A DNA stretch of 64,000 nt from Erpobdella octoculata (lineage: Eukaryota > Annelida > Clitellata > Hirudinida > Erpobdellidae), in NCBI GenBank assembly GCA_963978895.1, contig OZ022241.1:39334806-39398805 (forward strand), written 5' to 3'. The notes beneath the pieces are model-generated. The model did no database searches and was not told the origin of the DNA. It saw only the letters and a list, made by a program, of their open reading frames with translations. The translations under genes were made by a program, and so were the position numbers. Shown here piece by piece: positions 1 through 11,447 of the stretch; position 1 is the first letter of the stretch; each line of letters begins with the position of its first letter.

Positions 1-30
1 CACAGAAAAGCTCTTCAGGAGTGAACACAC
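1..30. repeat. Left copy of a 30-bp direct repeat flanking the R2-like element
   Basis: The first 30 bases of the window are identical to 3,896-3,925, directly after the R2-like element's 3' untranslated region. In the right copy the sequence runs straight on into the (ACAT)n array. In the left copy it runs into the element's 5' leader. Either this is a long target-site duplication, or it is the 3' tail of an upstream copy in a head-to-tail array. The window edge hides which is true. Confidence 0.8.
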
Positions 31-58
31 ATTTTTGAGGCGTTAGCCATTTGACCCC

Positions 59-152
59 CGGGAAAGACCGGGTGACTCTCGGGAAAGACCTTGTGGCAAC
101 TGGGAAAGACCGGTGACACCGTGGAAAGACAGGTGGCAACTCGGAAAGACGA
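59..152 (+). repeat. Five ~21-bp tandem repeats in the R2-like element's 5' leader
   Basis: The octamer GGAAAGAC starts at 61, 82, 103, 123 and 143, giving periods of 21, 21, 20 and 20 bp. The spacer alternates between a GGTGAC-type and a GTGGCAAC-type sequence. The repeats overlap the first ATG of the long reading frame (113), so the N-terminal residues read from there are translated repeat and the true initiation site is uncertain. Short leader repeats of this kind may be promoter or RNA-structure modules of the element; that role is inference. Confidence 0.85.
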
Positions 153-3100
153 GTATTACGGGTATCCTGGCCCAGCTTAGCCGGGATACAAAAAACACCG
201 TTCATCTAGCTGCGACAACGAAATCGAATTTATGCCCCCAGAGCTCCAACCGAAAGGAGGGGGAGTATGATGAGCTCACAATCGGACCTTCGGCCATCGG
301 ACTTGCTCTTCCAACGGACCCTAATGGGGGAACACTTCATGAGTGTGTGTGCGGTAGAGGTTTTGCAACAAGCCGCGGTATGAAGGTTCACCGTACGAAA
401 ATGGGTTGCCTGCTTAAAGCTGTACAGGATCATCGTACTGAAGCAAGCATTGCTTCAGGTAAAACGCCGGGCCAAGTCGGGCCGGATGCCAACCACAGCC
501 CCGACAGGTTCCACGATCCTGATAGCGACGAGAATAGGCAACCTCGGGCTAGAATTAACTTCCCCGCTGCTGCTCACAAAGCGGATTGGTCGAAGCTCGA
601 CGAGATACTTTCCAAGCTTCTCAAAGTGCAGATGAAAGAACTTCCAATGTTTCAAGTGAACAATCTAACTGACACCATTTACAACAAGTGTTTAGAGATG
701 TTCGGTTCCAAGGAAAAAGTTCTCATGGACAGAGGCGAAAAAACTCATATTTCAAGGCGACAACGAGAGATTGCTAGACTCAAAAAGGAAAAAAAACGAC
801 TTCGTCAACAATGGAGGAGAGCTCCAGACAACGAGAAACCAGGGCTCTCAGCATTACGACATGACTTGAGGCAGCGATTGAGTGCACTCTTGCGAGCAGA
901 ACGTTTGCGGGTAAAGAAAAGAGAACAAAGGAAGGCAAGATTCCAGTTTGTCAGAGATCCATTCCGTTATGGTAAAAGCTTGCTCGATCCACCAAAGTCA
1001 GGTACTCTGCAAGTCAGTAAAGAGCAGCTTGATCATCACTTCCGAGCTGCTTTCATTGACCCCTTGGGCGACAAAGAACTAGCTGAAAGATCAGATCTTC
1101 CCGAGATTCCTCTTCCAAAGGTTGCTTTCAACGAGGGAGTAATTTCAATTTTTGACATATCCCAATTCCTCCGAAAAACAAGAAATAGATCTGCTCCAGG
1201 CCCAAATGGTGTACCATACCTGGTGTATAAAAAATGTCCGGGTGTGTTGAAAGTTTTACACTCATTGCTCAAGTCTGCTTGGACTTCCGGGTCTGTTGAT
1301 AAAGAGTGGCAAAAAGCTGAAGGCATTTTTATACCAAAGGAGAAAGTTTCAGTCGACATCAATCAGTTCAGACCAATTTCTCTTCTCAATGTTGAAGGAA
1401 AAATATTTTTTGCTGTGCTTGCCAAGAGGTTGACGAGCTATCTAACACAAAACGACTACATAGACAAGTCAATTCAGAAAGGAGGAATCCCTGGTGTTCC
1501 TGGTTGCATCGAACATTCTACCATGATCTGGGAGTCTATAAAAAGAGCAAAACAGAATCGACTCAGTTTGCACGTCGTTTGGCTTGATCTTGCAAATGCT
1601 TATGGAGCGGTTCGTCACCAGCTGATTTGGAGAGCTTTGACGATGCACCATGTTCCAAAGTTCGTTATGGATATTCTACGACAGTATTTTCAAGATTTTC
1701 ACCTGAGATTATCGACAAAGACGTGTTCAACCGATTGGTTTCGTCTTCAGGTCGGTATAGCCATGGGGTGCTCTATTTCTCCCATATTATTCGTGCTAGC
1801 AATGCAACTACTTCTGAATTCAGTTGGTGCAAGGGTAGAAGATGTTTATGTCGGCCGAGGTATTTTCATGCCACCTCTGAGAGCTTTCATGGACGACACG
1901 ACAATTAGTTTGAATAAGTGTATTTCAATGAGACGGACACTTGATGTCTTCAGCGATCTACTCAAATGGTGCGGAATGAGTTTTAAAGCATCTAAATCGA
2001 GAAGTCTCTCCCTGCGTCGCGGTAAAATTGATGAATACACCGTTTTCTCTGTTGATGGTAACAAGATTCCAACAGTGAGCGACGAACCAGTGAAAAGTCT
2101 CGGGAGATGGTATTGTAAATCACTGAATGACGTTGATCAGGGTGCTTCTATTCTCCGTATGGCAACTGTCTCCATGGAAAGCATTAATGCTGCTCCGCTT
2201 CAGAGCAGGTTCAAAGTGTGGATTTTGCAATTTGTTTTAGTGCCAAGACTGCTTTGGCCTTTGACAGTCTATGAAATTGGTCTGCAAGTTGTGGAGAAAC
2301 TAGAAAGAAAGATAGCTCGTTTTACACGTCAATGGTTGGGTCTGCCTCCGGGATTGACGTCTGTGGCTTTCTACGGCAAAACAGCCAAGCTGAGACTTCC
2401 ATTGCGGTCTTTTGTTGAAGATTTCAAGATAAGCAAACTGAGAACTCAGATGATGCTCGATAATTCAACGGATCAGAGAGTCGCTGAGGTAAAACCAACT
2501 CTAATCTCAGGAACCAAATGGAATGCTAGGGTTGAAATAGAGAATGCCACGGTTTCTCTCCAGTGGACTGAAAGGACCGGAGCAGTTCAGTTGGGGCGGC
2601 ATGGTGTTGGATGGAACCACCATCTCTGGTGGTCCAAGGCAAACGCTCAGGAAAGATCAGACTTGATTGTTCAGGACAGAAAGCAAGCGATAGAAAGCGA
2701 GAGAGTTGTGAAGAGCGCACAATTGTCACAGCAAGGCGACTGGACCAGATGGGAGGAGACAGTTCAGCGGTCTCTGTCATGGGAAGATATATGGCGCTAT
2801 GCTCCAGTGCGGCTATCGTTCCTCATTAGATCGATGTATGATCAGCTGCCAACAGCCAGCAATTTAAAGAAATGGAAATTAATTGAGAACGATGAGTGTC
2901 AGCTCTGCGGTCAGTCGCAGTCATTGATTCATATTCTTTCCTCCTGCTCCTATTCCCTTTCTCATGGTAGATATACGTGGCGCCACAACCTTGTTCTCCA
3001 AAAGCTGCTAGGATTTGTAAAAGAGGCCTGCCGAAAAGCCAACTCAATGGAGGTGAAACCTAGGAGGAGGATTTATTTTTTGAGAGAGGGATTGCCGCAG

Positions 3101-3598
3101 CTAAATCGCCCAAAAAGAACCCTCACGGAAGGAGAGAATGTTTTCCATGCGGCGAACGACTGGAGGGTCTCTGCCGATCTGAAAACGGAAAAGTGCTTCC
3201 CAGTTTCAATAAAGGAAAGTGGAAAAAAGCCAGACATAGTTGTTTTTTCGAGTCTGGCCAAGACATTTCTTCTCATCGAGTTGACAGTGCCTTGGGAAAG
3301 CAACATGGAGGCCAGTAACATCATGAAATTAGAAAGATACAGAGAATTGATGTTGGATTTGGAAGCAAATGGCTCAAGAGCTGAGCTTTTTGCTGTTGAA
3401 GTCGGAGCACGCGGTTTGGTTGGTAAATCTTTGCTAAAGTTGCTGCGGGCCCTGGGAATGTCTAACAGAGAGCGGACCCGTGCAATTAAACAGATTTCTG
3501 AAGCAGCAGAATCGGCTTCATTCTGGATTTGGTCTCAAAGAGAGAAAAAAGAAGATTTTCCAAATTTAGAAGCCGCTCTCTCCGCTCCGCAAGAATAG
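113..3598 (+). mobile_element. R2-like non-LTR retrotransposon ORF (zinc finger, reverse transcriptase, CCHC, restriction-like endonuclease)
   Basis: A single uninterrupted frame of 1,161 codons. Domains in order: a Cys/His finger near residues 78-99 (CVCGRGFATSRGMKVH...C); a reverse transcriptase with the motif LDLANAYGAV near 490, GCSISPILF near 550 and an active site FMDD near 591 (most relatives have FADD); a CCHC knuckle near 930 (CQLCGQ...HILSSC); and a restriction-like endonuclease near 1,040 with KKPDIVVF followed by IELTVPWE. This order is that of the R2/R4 group of site-specific elements, which encode one protein that nicks the target and primes reverse transcription from it. The frame is intact, so the copy may be young. 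It lies in a mex-3 intron on the opposite strand to that gene, next to an (ACAT)n array that may be its target. Confidence 0.92.
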
Positions 3599-3925
3599 AA
3601 TTGCTTCGTCTTTGTTTACGTGGCGATATTAAGTACCGCTACGAAAGCGAAGCCGTTATGTCGTCGAAGGTTTTCTCACTTGAATGGTCTGAATTTCTCT
3701 AAAGTCGCGAGTTTATTTGCATGACAAATATCTGCCACGATGCAAGGAATGATAGAAATTCGATGTCGGAAAAGAACAGAAACATTTTCTGCCGGAGGAC
3801 GTTCGTCCGTCGAACGTGGCTCGCCCCCCTTAGAACGTCAAGAAATTAAAGAGCCGAAACGTTTGCTCGAGGGGGGGTTTTCTTCTGATGACCTCCACAG
3901 AAAAGCTCTTCAGGAGTGAACACAC
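3599..3925 (+). mobile_element. 3' untranslated region and terminus of the R2-like element
   Basis: Non-coding sequence follows the stop codon of the retrotransposon and ends in the 30-bp segment (3,896-3,925) that also opens the window. It contains a run of seven G near 3,872 and ends with CACACA leading into the tetranucleotide array. There is no poly(A) tail, as is common for restriction-like-endonuclease elements. The boundary with host DNA is not certain. Confidence 0.6.
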
Positions 3926-4117
3926 ACACATACATACATACATACATACATACATACATACATACATACATACATACATACATACATACATACATACATA
4001 CATACATACATACATACATACATACATACATACATACATACATACATACATACATACATACATACATACATACATACATACATACATACATACATACATA
4101 CATACATACATACATAC
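3925..4117. repeat. (ACAT)n microsatellite, about 190 bp
   Basis: An almost pure CATA tetranucleotide array directly after the R2-like element and a few bases from the mex-3 splice donor at 4,130. It reads through in several frames (MYVC on the minus strand, THIHTY-type on the plus strand); these are not genes. It may be the insertion target of the element. Confidence 0.98.
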
Positions 4118-4130
4118 GCGTTGACGTTAC

Positions 4131-4466
4131 CTTGCCTGCCTACGATCTCGGCGACGTGTTCGGACGTCGGCACTGAGACTCTATCGGTAGTGTTGCAGCT
4201 TTTTCTGACAGTTTCCATCAGACAAGAAGACGAAGACGAAGAGGAGGAAGAATAAGATGTCTGTGGAAAAGCGGCCGACGGTGGATTTCGAGAGGAGTGC
4301 GAACGAGGTGAGATGGAAAAGGAAACTTGTTGCTGGTGGCTGGAAGAGGAGGACGTGGAGTTCAGGATGGAAAGCTCGTCGAACTGCTTGGCCTGAGCCT
4401 GTAAATGGTACTGCAGCAAGAGCTCCAGGTGCTGGCCCATTGCTGTCGGGCTCTGGCCGCTGCTTT
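4131..4466 (-). CDS. mex3: mex-3 homologue, 5' coding exon (start of first KH domain)
   Basis: MEX3 proteins are cytoplasmic RNA-binding regulators with two KH domains and often a C-terminal RING finger. The exon encodes a Q/S-rich N-terminus containing QFDELSIL, which resembles the LDQLSLL of vertebrate MEX3, then a Ser-rich stretch, then [20 protein letters not shown]. That last segment closely follows the family's [22 protein letters not shown] and opens KH1. The exon ends at a donor (GTAACG on the minus strand) after codon position 1, just after the GRQG codon begins. An ATG at 4,440 fits the usual MEX3 start; an acceptor-like CCCAG sits at 4,467-4,471, so an upstream exon is also possible. 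The rest of KH1, KH2 and the C-terminus must lie left of the window, beyond the retroelement in the intron. Confidence 0.85.
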
Positions 4467-5763
4467 CTGGGAAGTGCAGAACAATTAGTTAAGTGTCTCA
4501 TTAACAGCAAAGCGATTGTGTGTGCGGACAGGAAAAGTTAAAAATTGTTCTAACTTGTTTCTGAACTTTTACTCTCGTAAGCGGCTTCCAAGTTTTTCTG
4601 CTGACAATCAGCCGAGATGCATCCCGTTAGAAAGTTCCAACTGTTTTCAAATTCCATTTCCGCAGAGGCCGGTAGTAGAAAATTCATCAATGGAAACAAC
4701 AAATCAAGACTCCTTCACGAGAGCAGTCAAAAGTTGAATCGATTAAAAAATAAAACAACGAACCGATTATTGTAATTATCTTTTTAGCTGTGGTGTTTAA
4801 TCATACCGTTATACCGTAGCAGCGTGCTCCGCCGTGCGCGACTGTGTACTCCTCCGCCGTGGAGCAACACCTGCGCGTATTTATATCCGGATGGAAAAGT
4901 TCTGCATGACTGGACGCCGCCATCTCGATATCGGACGCTCGAAACTGTGTTACCGCTCGAGAATCTGGCATTTGCTTCGTGGATTGTTCGCCACACATGT
5001 ATATTTTGTATATATATATATATGTATATGCGACGATCTCAAAACTTCACGAGATGAAGATTTATTTAACAAACGAACTAACAATTGAATGGACCATTAA
5101 AAAAAACGAACGAACGAACGAACGAACAAACAAACAAACGGACGAACGAACGAACAAACGAACGGATATGAAATCTGAAAGAGCGCCATCGGATACATTC
5201 GATCCGGCTCTTTTTCTTCTTTTTATCGATTTGCAGTGTTCGGAAAAGACGGAAAAGAACGAAGAAAAATGCATTCGATAAATAACGAAGAACAGTTTCC
5301 GTTTAACTTAGATTTGTCCCTCTCAATCAGTTGTTTTTATTCGCCACCCGAACACAAATAACCGAATTTATCCCAAACTGTTTGTACAAATTCGGCGCGT
5401 TCACCGATAACGAATTAACTACAATTATAAATTCATAAATACTAAAAATAATTTAATTTCTCGTTTTATAATTATTATTCCCTACAATACTGAAATCGCA
5501 AAATTAATTATTTTTATTGTTCAGCTGAAGGAAAAGCAGAATTTTTTTTTTAAGTGGTCTTCGGTGTTATCTACGAGCCACGGGGGACGGGGGCAGGAGG
5601 TTTCAAGCCTCCGAGGGTGTCTGCCGGGTTAGGAGAGAAGAAAGAAGTTAAAAACCGACGCGTTTTAAAACACGTATCGTGAAGGATCGTTGAGATTCCT
5701 GTTTGGTCATCTTTTCTGAATTCTTATCCGACATCGGGTAATAACTTTTCAAATCTCCCGCTC

Positions 5764-5775
5764 GCTCTCTCTCTC

Positions 5776-5810
<35 letters not shown>

Positions 5811-5890
5811 TCCTCTTTCTCTCTCTCTCTCTTCCTCTCTCTTCCTTTTCTTTCCTCACCTTCTTTTTCTCTCTCTCTCTCTTCCTGTTT
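5764..5890. repeat. (CT)n low-complexity tract
   Basis: A polypyrimidine run, mostly CT dinucleotides with short interruptions, upstream of mex-3. It is the first of several CT/GA tracts within 1.4 kb. Confidence 0.95.
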
Positions 5891-6009
5891 TCTCTCTTTT
5901 TTACTCAGAAAATTATTTTCATATCAGAACATGATTTTTTGCCATGTCATTTATTTTTATCTGCCGACCGTCGCAGTGCTACGGTGATGGTGATCATGAT
6001 AATGATTTG

Positions 6010-6051
6010 CAACGACGCCGATGGTGATGACGACGACGACGATGATGACGG

Positions 6052-6102
<51 letters not shown>

Positions 6103-6120
6103 CGGTGATGATGATGAGAG
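6010..6120. repeat. (GAT)n trinucleotide tract
   Basis: A GATGAT run with a few GAC variants. Translated it gives poly-Asp, but no splice sites or conserved frame support coding. Confidence 0.93.
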
Positions 6121-6524
6121 TATCGATATACATCGATGTCACCATAACAGATAACGAATAATATTGATATTAATAAAACAAGTATTCTTCCGAGAAACTT
6201 AAAATTAAAAAAATCCCCCGAAAAAGAGTCGTTTTCGAATAAGTTAACTCGATAAATTATCGGGCTTCGATTAATTCGACATCGCCGAAATAATTTGTTA
6301 CTTTCTGACTGATCAGAGGATGATTCCTGACTCTGAGTGGCTCTCCATAAACAGGAAAGTAGAAGTAAAAAGAGATGAGAGTGATGACGAACGTTCGATT
6401 TGTTTGAAAGATGCCATTGTTTGGTCGTTTGCCATTCTTCTTCGTTTCCTTATTATCGATAATACATTCGTATATCCGTTCGAGAGGTGGCGCGCTTACC
6501 AATATCAATATATCAAACAAATTA

Positions 6525-6565
6525 AGAAAGAGAGAGAGAGAGAGCGAGAGAGAGAGAGAGAGAGA

Positions 6566-6609
<44 letters not shown>

Positions 6610-6652
6610 AAGGGAGAGAAAAAAGAGAGAGAGGGAGAGAGAGAGAATGTGA
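6525..6652. repeat. (GA)n low-complexity tract
   Basis: GA dinucleotide array of about 125 bp with scattered C, T and G interruptions; purine strand on plus. Confidence 0.95.
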
Positions 6653-7002
6653 ATGAAAGATGAAAGTCTTAAACCTGAAATCGTGGAGCATCGAAGACAC
6701 CGCGTGAGTCTTATTGGCTCCTCAGATCGATGATGAACGATTTCTGAACTCAACACTGACGTCAGTACCTCCACATCCTGGGACTCTTCCAAACGCCATT
6801 CATTCAATTTTTTGTGAATTTTTTTTCTTTTTTGAAAAAGTGAAATTAGAAAAAAGCAATTTTTGCCGGTAAAAGAAAGAAAAAGATTGCTGATCTAAGC
6901 CGTTAATCATTTCCATTTTGCTTTTCGAGCGTTTTCAGTCGTCCGCCATATTTTACGGTCACGTGGGTGAGGAACATCTGAGTTGTTGCATTATTGATTT
7001 CC

Positions 7003-7034
7003 TCTCTCTCTCTCTTTATTCTCTCTCTCTCTCA

Positions 7035-7090
<56 letters not shown>

Positions 7091-7106
7091 TCCTCCCTCT
7101 CTCTCC
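7003..7106. repeat. (CT)n low-complexity tract
   Basis: CT dinucleotide array with TTT and CCT interruptions, opposite in strand bias to the GA tract 400 bp away. Confidence 0.95.
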
Positions 7107-8454
7107 ACAAAGCAAATTTGTGTATTGTGAGAGGCAGGCACTGGAGGGCAACAGGGTCTGACCAGCATGCAACTAGTTGAAGTTTTACACCACCTAATCC
7201 CTATCAGCGATATTTCACCTTCAAAATCAGAGAGTGCACAGCTCAAACAATTGACTCTGCACCGGAAGAACGAGCTAGAATGGCTGCGTTTTAATAGTTG
7301 ACCTAATCGGAAAACGTTTTCACTAGCCGACAATAGAATATTAATCATGGAAACAATAACAAAACAAATAATGTTCATAATAAAGAAAAATATTCAATAA
7401 TAATTCATACATAAACAAGGAGAGAACGGCTGATAAACGTCATCTCCGCTCGGTCAGCCCGTATGTACAGGTCCCCAGGGGGTGGAGTAATCTCCGGGCC
7501 GTGGGAGACTTAAGGCCCGTCGCTAGGGAGACGAAAAGATCGTAAAAAAAGAAGAAAAGAAAAGAAGAAATCGAAAAAGAAATAAATTTCGAGTCTGCTT
7601 CCATGTGCGTGTGCGTGCGTGTGTTTATTTTTGCTTTCGTGCGTGCGTTCTTATTTAATTGCTTTCATCCGAGCGAGCGTGGCGGTTAAATTAATGAAAA
7701 TTTGAAAACTGCAGCAGAAGGAGAAATAAAATCAACAAGATTGATTGAACGCGCACATCCCTACGACGTCACTGGCGATTTCGAATTTTTAAACAATCCG
7801 ACTGTTTCCCTCGCTGTGGCGGCCGATCGACGGAAAAAAGGGAGAGGAGACATTATTGCTGTTTATGTTTCATTGAATAAACAATTAAATCGCTACAGAC
7901 TCTCTCCTGTTTCTATGGATCTCAGGCTTTTATTTGCAGTCATTTCAGCGAGTAGGTGATTAATTGAGCTTCATAAAGCTTTGTGTTTGCTACTGTTAGA
8001 GATGTGCCTACCAGCGAGTGTTACCGATGTTTCATTTTTTTTTATGTCTGTTCTTGCACGGAGTTCTTTTGGTCCAAAAAAACAATTAAAATATAATAAA
8101 CTGATTGTTTTTTATTTACAAAAAAACTATTTTTTGAACTGACGGCTCGCTGAAATTTTGTTCTGGAGCCTCAGGTTAACGAAATGACGGGGCATTATAT
8201 ATCATATAGCAACAAACCCAAGATCGGTTATAATCAAATATTCACAAGGATTAACAAGCTCATATTGTCCGCCGGTAATAATCTTGCAGCCTAGAAGAAA
8301 TGAAGATAGTTCTGAAAAAACTACAGAAAGTTAAAATTTTACTTTCCACTGTTGTTAACAGTCTGCGTTCATTAAAACTTTGTAGGCTGATAGCTGACTA
8401 TTTTTTAAATATATTAAAGTCTTACAACACGTGAGACAGAAATAGTAGCTTTAT

Positions 8455-8522
8455 TAACAGCGCTCTTGTGATGACTATTCCATTGTACTGCGCTATATAA
8501 ATTATCCATGTTATTATTATTA
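8455..8522 (+). mobile_element. 3' tail of a decayed non-LTR retroelement
   Basis: The sequence TGCGCTATATAAATT followed by a short gap and TTATTATTATTAAC resembles the 3' end common to CR1/L2-type elements (a GCGCTATATAAAT box, then a short trinucleotide tail). No coding remnant was found upstream. The 5' limit is unknown. Confidence 0.45.
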
Positions 8523-8869
8523 ACATATTTGCAGATTGGAGACACTGCACTCCCCTGTCTTGCTTATCCACACCCTCCGTAACTATAAACTATATTTATG
8601 GGAGACCAGGAGACAATTCTAAATAAAACTTTTTCAGACCAAATATTTTTTTTTCTTTATTTTCTTAGCCATGCATTGCTCAGTTTCATTCGACGTTTCC
8701 CTACTGATCGACCAAACTGTTCAATGCAAGTCCATCGACGACAAACAAACTGACGGTTGGTTGGTTGGTTGGTTGGTTGGTTCATTCGCTGCGCCAAGAG
8801 GCAGGAGCGTCATTTCAGCAATTTCTTGGGAGGGGCCAAACTAAAGAAAAAATTCTTCTAATAAATGCT

Positions 8870-9060
8870 TGACTTCTTTTGCCTCCAAATATAAAAAATA
8901 GCTATGTGGATCGGGGGGCTAGTCGAAGATACATTTTCCAAACGTTTTCTAAACCTTTATGCATTTTTGCTTCCAAAAATAGCTGATGACCGGTGGTTAG
9001 TCAGAGGTACTTCTTCCAAAAACTGTCCAAAACTTTCTCATTATTTTCTATAAAAAAAAT
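8870..9060 (+). repeat. Dispersed tandem repeat with the core AAAATAGCTGATGAC
   Basis: Two imperfect units of about 95 bp lie here, each running from CCAAAAATAGCT through a G-rich segment and a TACTTTTTCC-type segment to TTTATGCA. The same core recurs at 18,745-18,860 (plus) and 57,880-57,985 (minus), so this is a dispersed repeat family and not a local accident. Confidence 0.7.
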
Positions 9061-9180
9061 TTTGTTGGGGAGGAATTTCCCCCAACCCCCCAAATGACGT
9101 CCCTACTAAAAAGTGCTGGAGACGTTTTAAAATGTCAAGAATATTGCCACACATTTTGGTTTGTTTTCCTTTCACTCCAG

Positions 9181-10607
9181 CGAACAGAGAATTAATGCTG
9201 GATAAGACCAGAGTAGATAAAAGTCTCGAAGAGCTGGAAAACCAAATGATAGGTTTTGTCAGTTGCATTGCCAATCAAGACAGTCCGGAAGCATGTCTAC
9301 AAATCTACCGTGTTCCAGAAGAAACTGGTTGGTTGTTTATTTATCTACGACTCTGGCGTACTTGGATGAGGCACACAGTAGTTAACTGAAGCTAGCCAAT
9401 TTTTTTTCTTTTTTTCTCCTAAAGAATTGAAAAAGATGAACGACAAATACAACGCCATCGCCCAGCAGTTACGAAGTGAATTCATCGAATCCATCTCGGA
9501 AACGGTCGTCTTAGAACTCTCGGAAAGAGAGAACTTAAAATACGAAATTTTTAATTTATCAAAGCTGCAAAAATGTCAAGAATACAAATACGAAGAAGAG
9601 TTGGCTGGTCTGACCCAACTCCTGAACTGGACGCAAGATCGCCTAGACGAAAAGTCCAAGGACTTACTCACGGCCCTGACGACCATTCAACTGTTGAACG
9701 CCAGTGACGACGAACAGCCAGATGAAACCGAAGGAAGCACTACTTCGGCATTAGGCATCAAATTATGCCCTGAACGGGAGCAGCTCAAGATAGAGCATCT
9801 GAGAGTTGTCTCACTGGAGAGAACGGTTGAGGAGCAGGAAGAATTGATACGAAACCTTCAAAGTGACCTACACAGTTAGTCTTATAGATACCTATTAAAC
9901 GCTTGCCAGCTTTGTAATTAATCACCGCAGTAAAAATGGCAGTAGGTAGGAAATAACAAAGTATACTTCTTGTGGATCATTATTTGACTTTTTTCTTTCC
10001 TATTCTTTTATCCAGGCTTGCAATTAGCGATGCGGAGTTGAAATCTCTTCAACTTTTTTTTTCATAATAGCTTATAGTCCTTTTACATCAGGTGTTTTAA
10101 GACTGAATCACTTCAACTGAACTGTAACCTTTAATATAGTAGAGGGAGGGGAGGTTGAGCCTGGAGAAATAGAAGCCTCTGCTTGTGGCATACAATAATT
10201 AAAAGTATTAAAACCTAGATCAGCATAGCTTAGTTGGTGTGGCTTTTGTAGTTTAATTTATTTCTTTAATCCAAAATAAAGGACAACGTGAGTATTAAGA
10301 GGGTCGTGATTGCAGCGTTACTAAATTTAAGAACGTCCTTAATTTAACAGGCATGAGCCAGAACTGTCTGCACCAACCTGACAAGCATCAATTGATTCCA
10401 GACGATGATAAGCTCAGTATTACCACCACGTCAGAGCCATCGAGCCCAGCGTCTGTCAGTAACTTCGTCAAACGTCTCCAGAGATCCACTCACGCTAAAA
10501 TCATCAGGAGGAGTCAGCCTGATGAAGAAACGCGTTCTCCCATTCCTGACGAAGGCGGGAAAACAGTCGGGATGAATCCAGAGAAGCAGCGGATAAAAAC
10601 TGACTAG
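9181..10607 (+). CDS. Coiled-coil protein of unknown family, 3' three exons
   Basis: Three exons splice in frame: 9,181-9,252, 9,425-9,874 and 10,351-10,607, ending at TAG. Each has AG before and GT after, and the phases agree. The product is rich in Leu, Glu and Lys with heptad-like spacing in the first two exons (for example KSLEELENQM, ERENLKYEIFNL, VSLERTVEEQEELIRNL), so a long coiled coil is likely. The C-terminal exon is hydrophilic, with SSPASVSNFVKRLQR and many Ser, Pro and basic residues. I do not recognise the family. The 5' exons were not found; they may lie in the repeat-rich region upstream. The intron at 9,875-10,350 carries a copy of a dispersed ~170-bp repeat. Confidence 0.65.
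9935..10115. repeat. Dispersed ~170-bp repeat, copy 1 (rearranged)
   Basis: This holds the segments TAGGAAATAACAAAGTATAC, CTTGTGGATCATTATTTGA, TTTATCCAGGCTTG and GCGGAGTTGAA. A further TTACATCAGGTGTTTTAAGACTGA segment follows, which in the other copies comes first. So this is either a rotated copy or two tandem partial copies. The other copies are at 25,955-26,125, 63,490-63,665 and 63,885-64,000. Confidence 0.75.
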
Positions 10608-11447
10608 GGCGCCTCACTGACAGCTTAGGCGTCAACTGTCCGAAAACCGATTTTTTCGATGAAATTATTGATTGCTATGACTTATTATTGCCATTTCAAA
10701 TCACAAGTAACTGGGCAGATGTGGGGCGAGGAGCCTTTAAACATTCGAAATACGTTCGAGTCTGGAATCATCCACATCATTGTATATACATTCTTCAATT
10801 TAGAAAAAAAATTATATTGATTCTTAAAAGCTTCTAAAAATCCCTAGCAGCGCCGGGTGATCCAATTAGTATAAAATAAAGTATAGCCACGCTCATATTG
10901 ATGTTTACATATATATCATTCAAAACTCTGATATATGTAGGTATCTTAGTAATTCTAATGATCATGAACTTTGATATAACAGGATTAAACTGTAATTTTA
11001 AAAAAATACCAACAAGTATTCAGCTACATACAGATAAAAAATTCTTTTTTTTTACTTTCCAAAGTTACAGTAATAAGCTTAATCAAAAGTGGAGCATTTT
11101 TAAGGTTCATCGACGGCCGTAACCATCCCGCGTCGTCGGCGATCAGAACATTCGAAAGCACAACCGTACATCGGAAATACGAGCTAGTCCCGTCGTTTAG
11201 TGACAGCAATTCATTTTTTTAATAATAATAATAATAATAATTGAACCACAAAATTTAAAAAAAATAATCAGAAATTTAGTTCTTTAAAATCTAATTGGAC
11301 GTTCTTGAAACGACGACGCGCCTCTCTCGGAAGCCAACCGAGACGAGAGAGTAGTAACTTCCGCCGGGTGATCGAAACATAAAATTGGAAACATTGTAAA
11401 GAAGAACTTCAAAAAAATTATTAAAACGATATATAGATAGAAGAATT
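10608..11447. other. Intergenic, AT-rich, convergent gene ends
   Basis: This lies between the stop codon of the plus-strand coiled-coil gene and the stop codon of ubiquilin on the minus strand, so both 3' untranslated regions fall here. AATAAA-like signals are present (ATAAAATAAAG near 10,872 on plus). A short (AAT)n run is at 11,221-11,241. Nothing else was recognised. Confidence 0.6.

Larger units (their letters stand above)
4467..9180. other. mex-3 upstream / intergenic region, microsatellite-rich
   Basis: No convincing coding exon was found here. It holds (CGAA)n near 5,106-5,165, pyrimidine tracts of (CT)n at 5,764-5,890 and 7,005-7,105, a (GAT)n tract at 6,020-6,120, (GA)n at 6,528-6,650, and a (TTGG)n tract at 8,756-8,783. 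GC-rich patches lie at 5,575-5,635 and 7,440-7,540. Part of it is presumably 5' regulatory sequence of mex-3, but no specific promoter element could be defined. Confidence 0.6.

Noticed and set aside
3830..4124. Long open frames of MYVC or THIHTY repeats
   Set aside because: They are translations of the (ACAT)n microsatellite in several frames and strands, with no splice or codon evidence.
7702..7959. Possible small protein beginning MKTAAEGEIK
   Set aside because: An isolated 85-codon frame in repeat-rich DNA with no recognisable domain, splice sites or conservation evidence.
9181..9874. Assignment of the coiled-coil gene to the FEZ or SCHIP1 families
   Set aside because: Only general coiled-coil character is shared; the conserved LVQQLALRDEL-type signature of FEZ proteins is absent.
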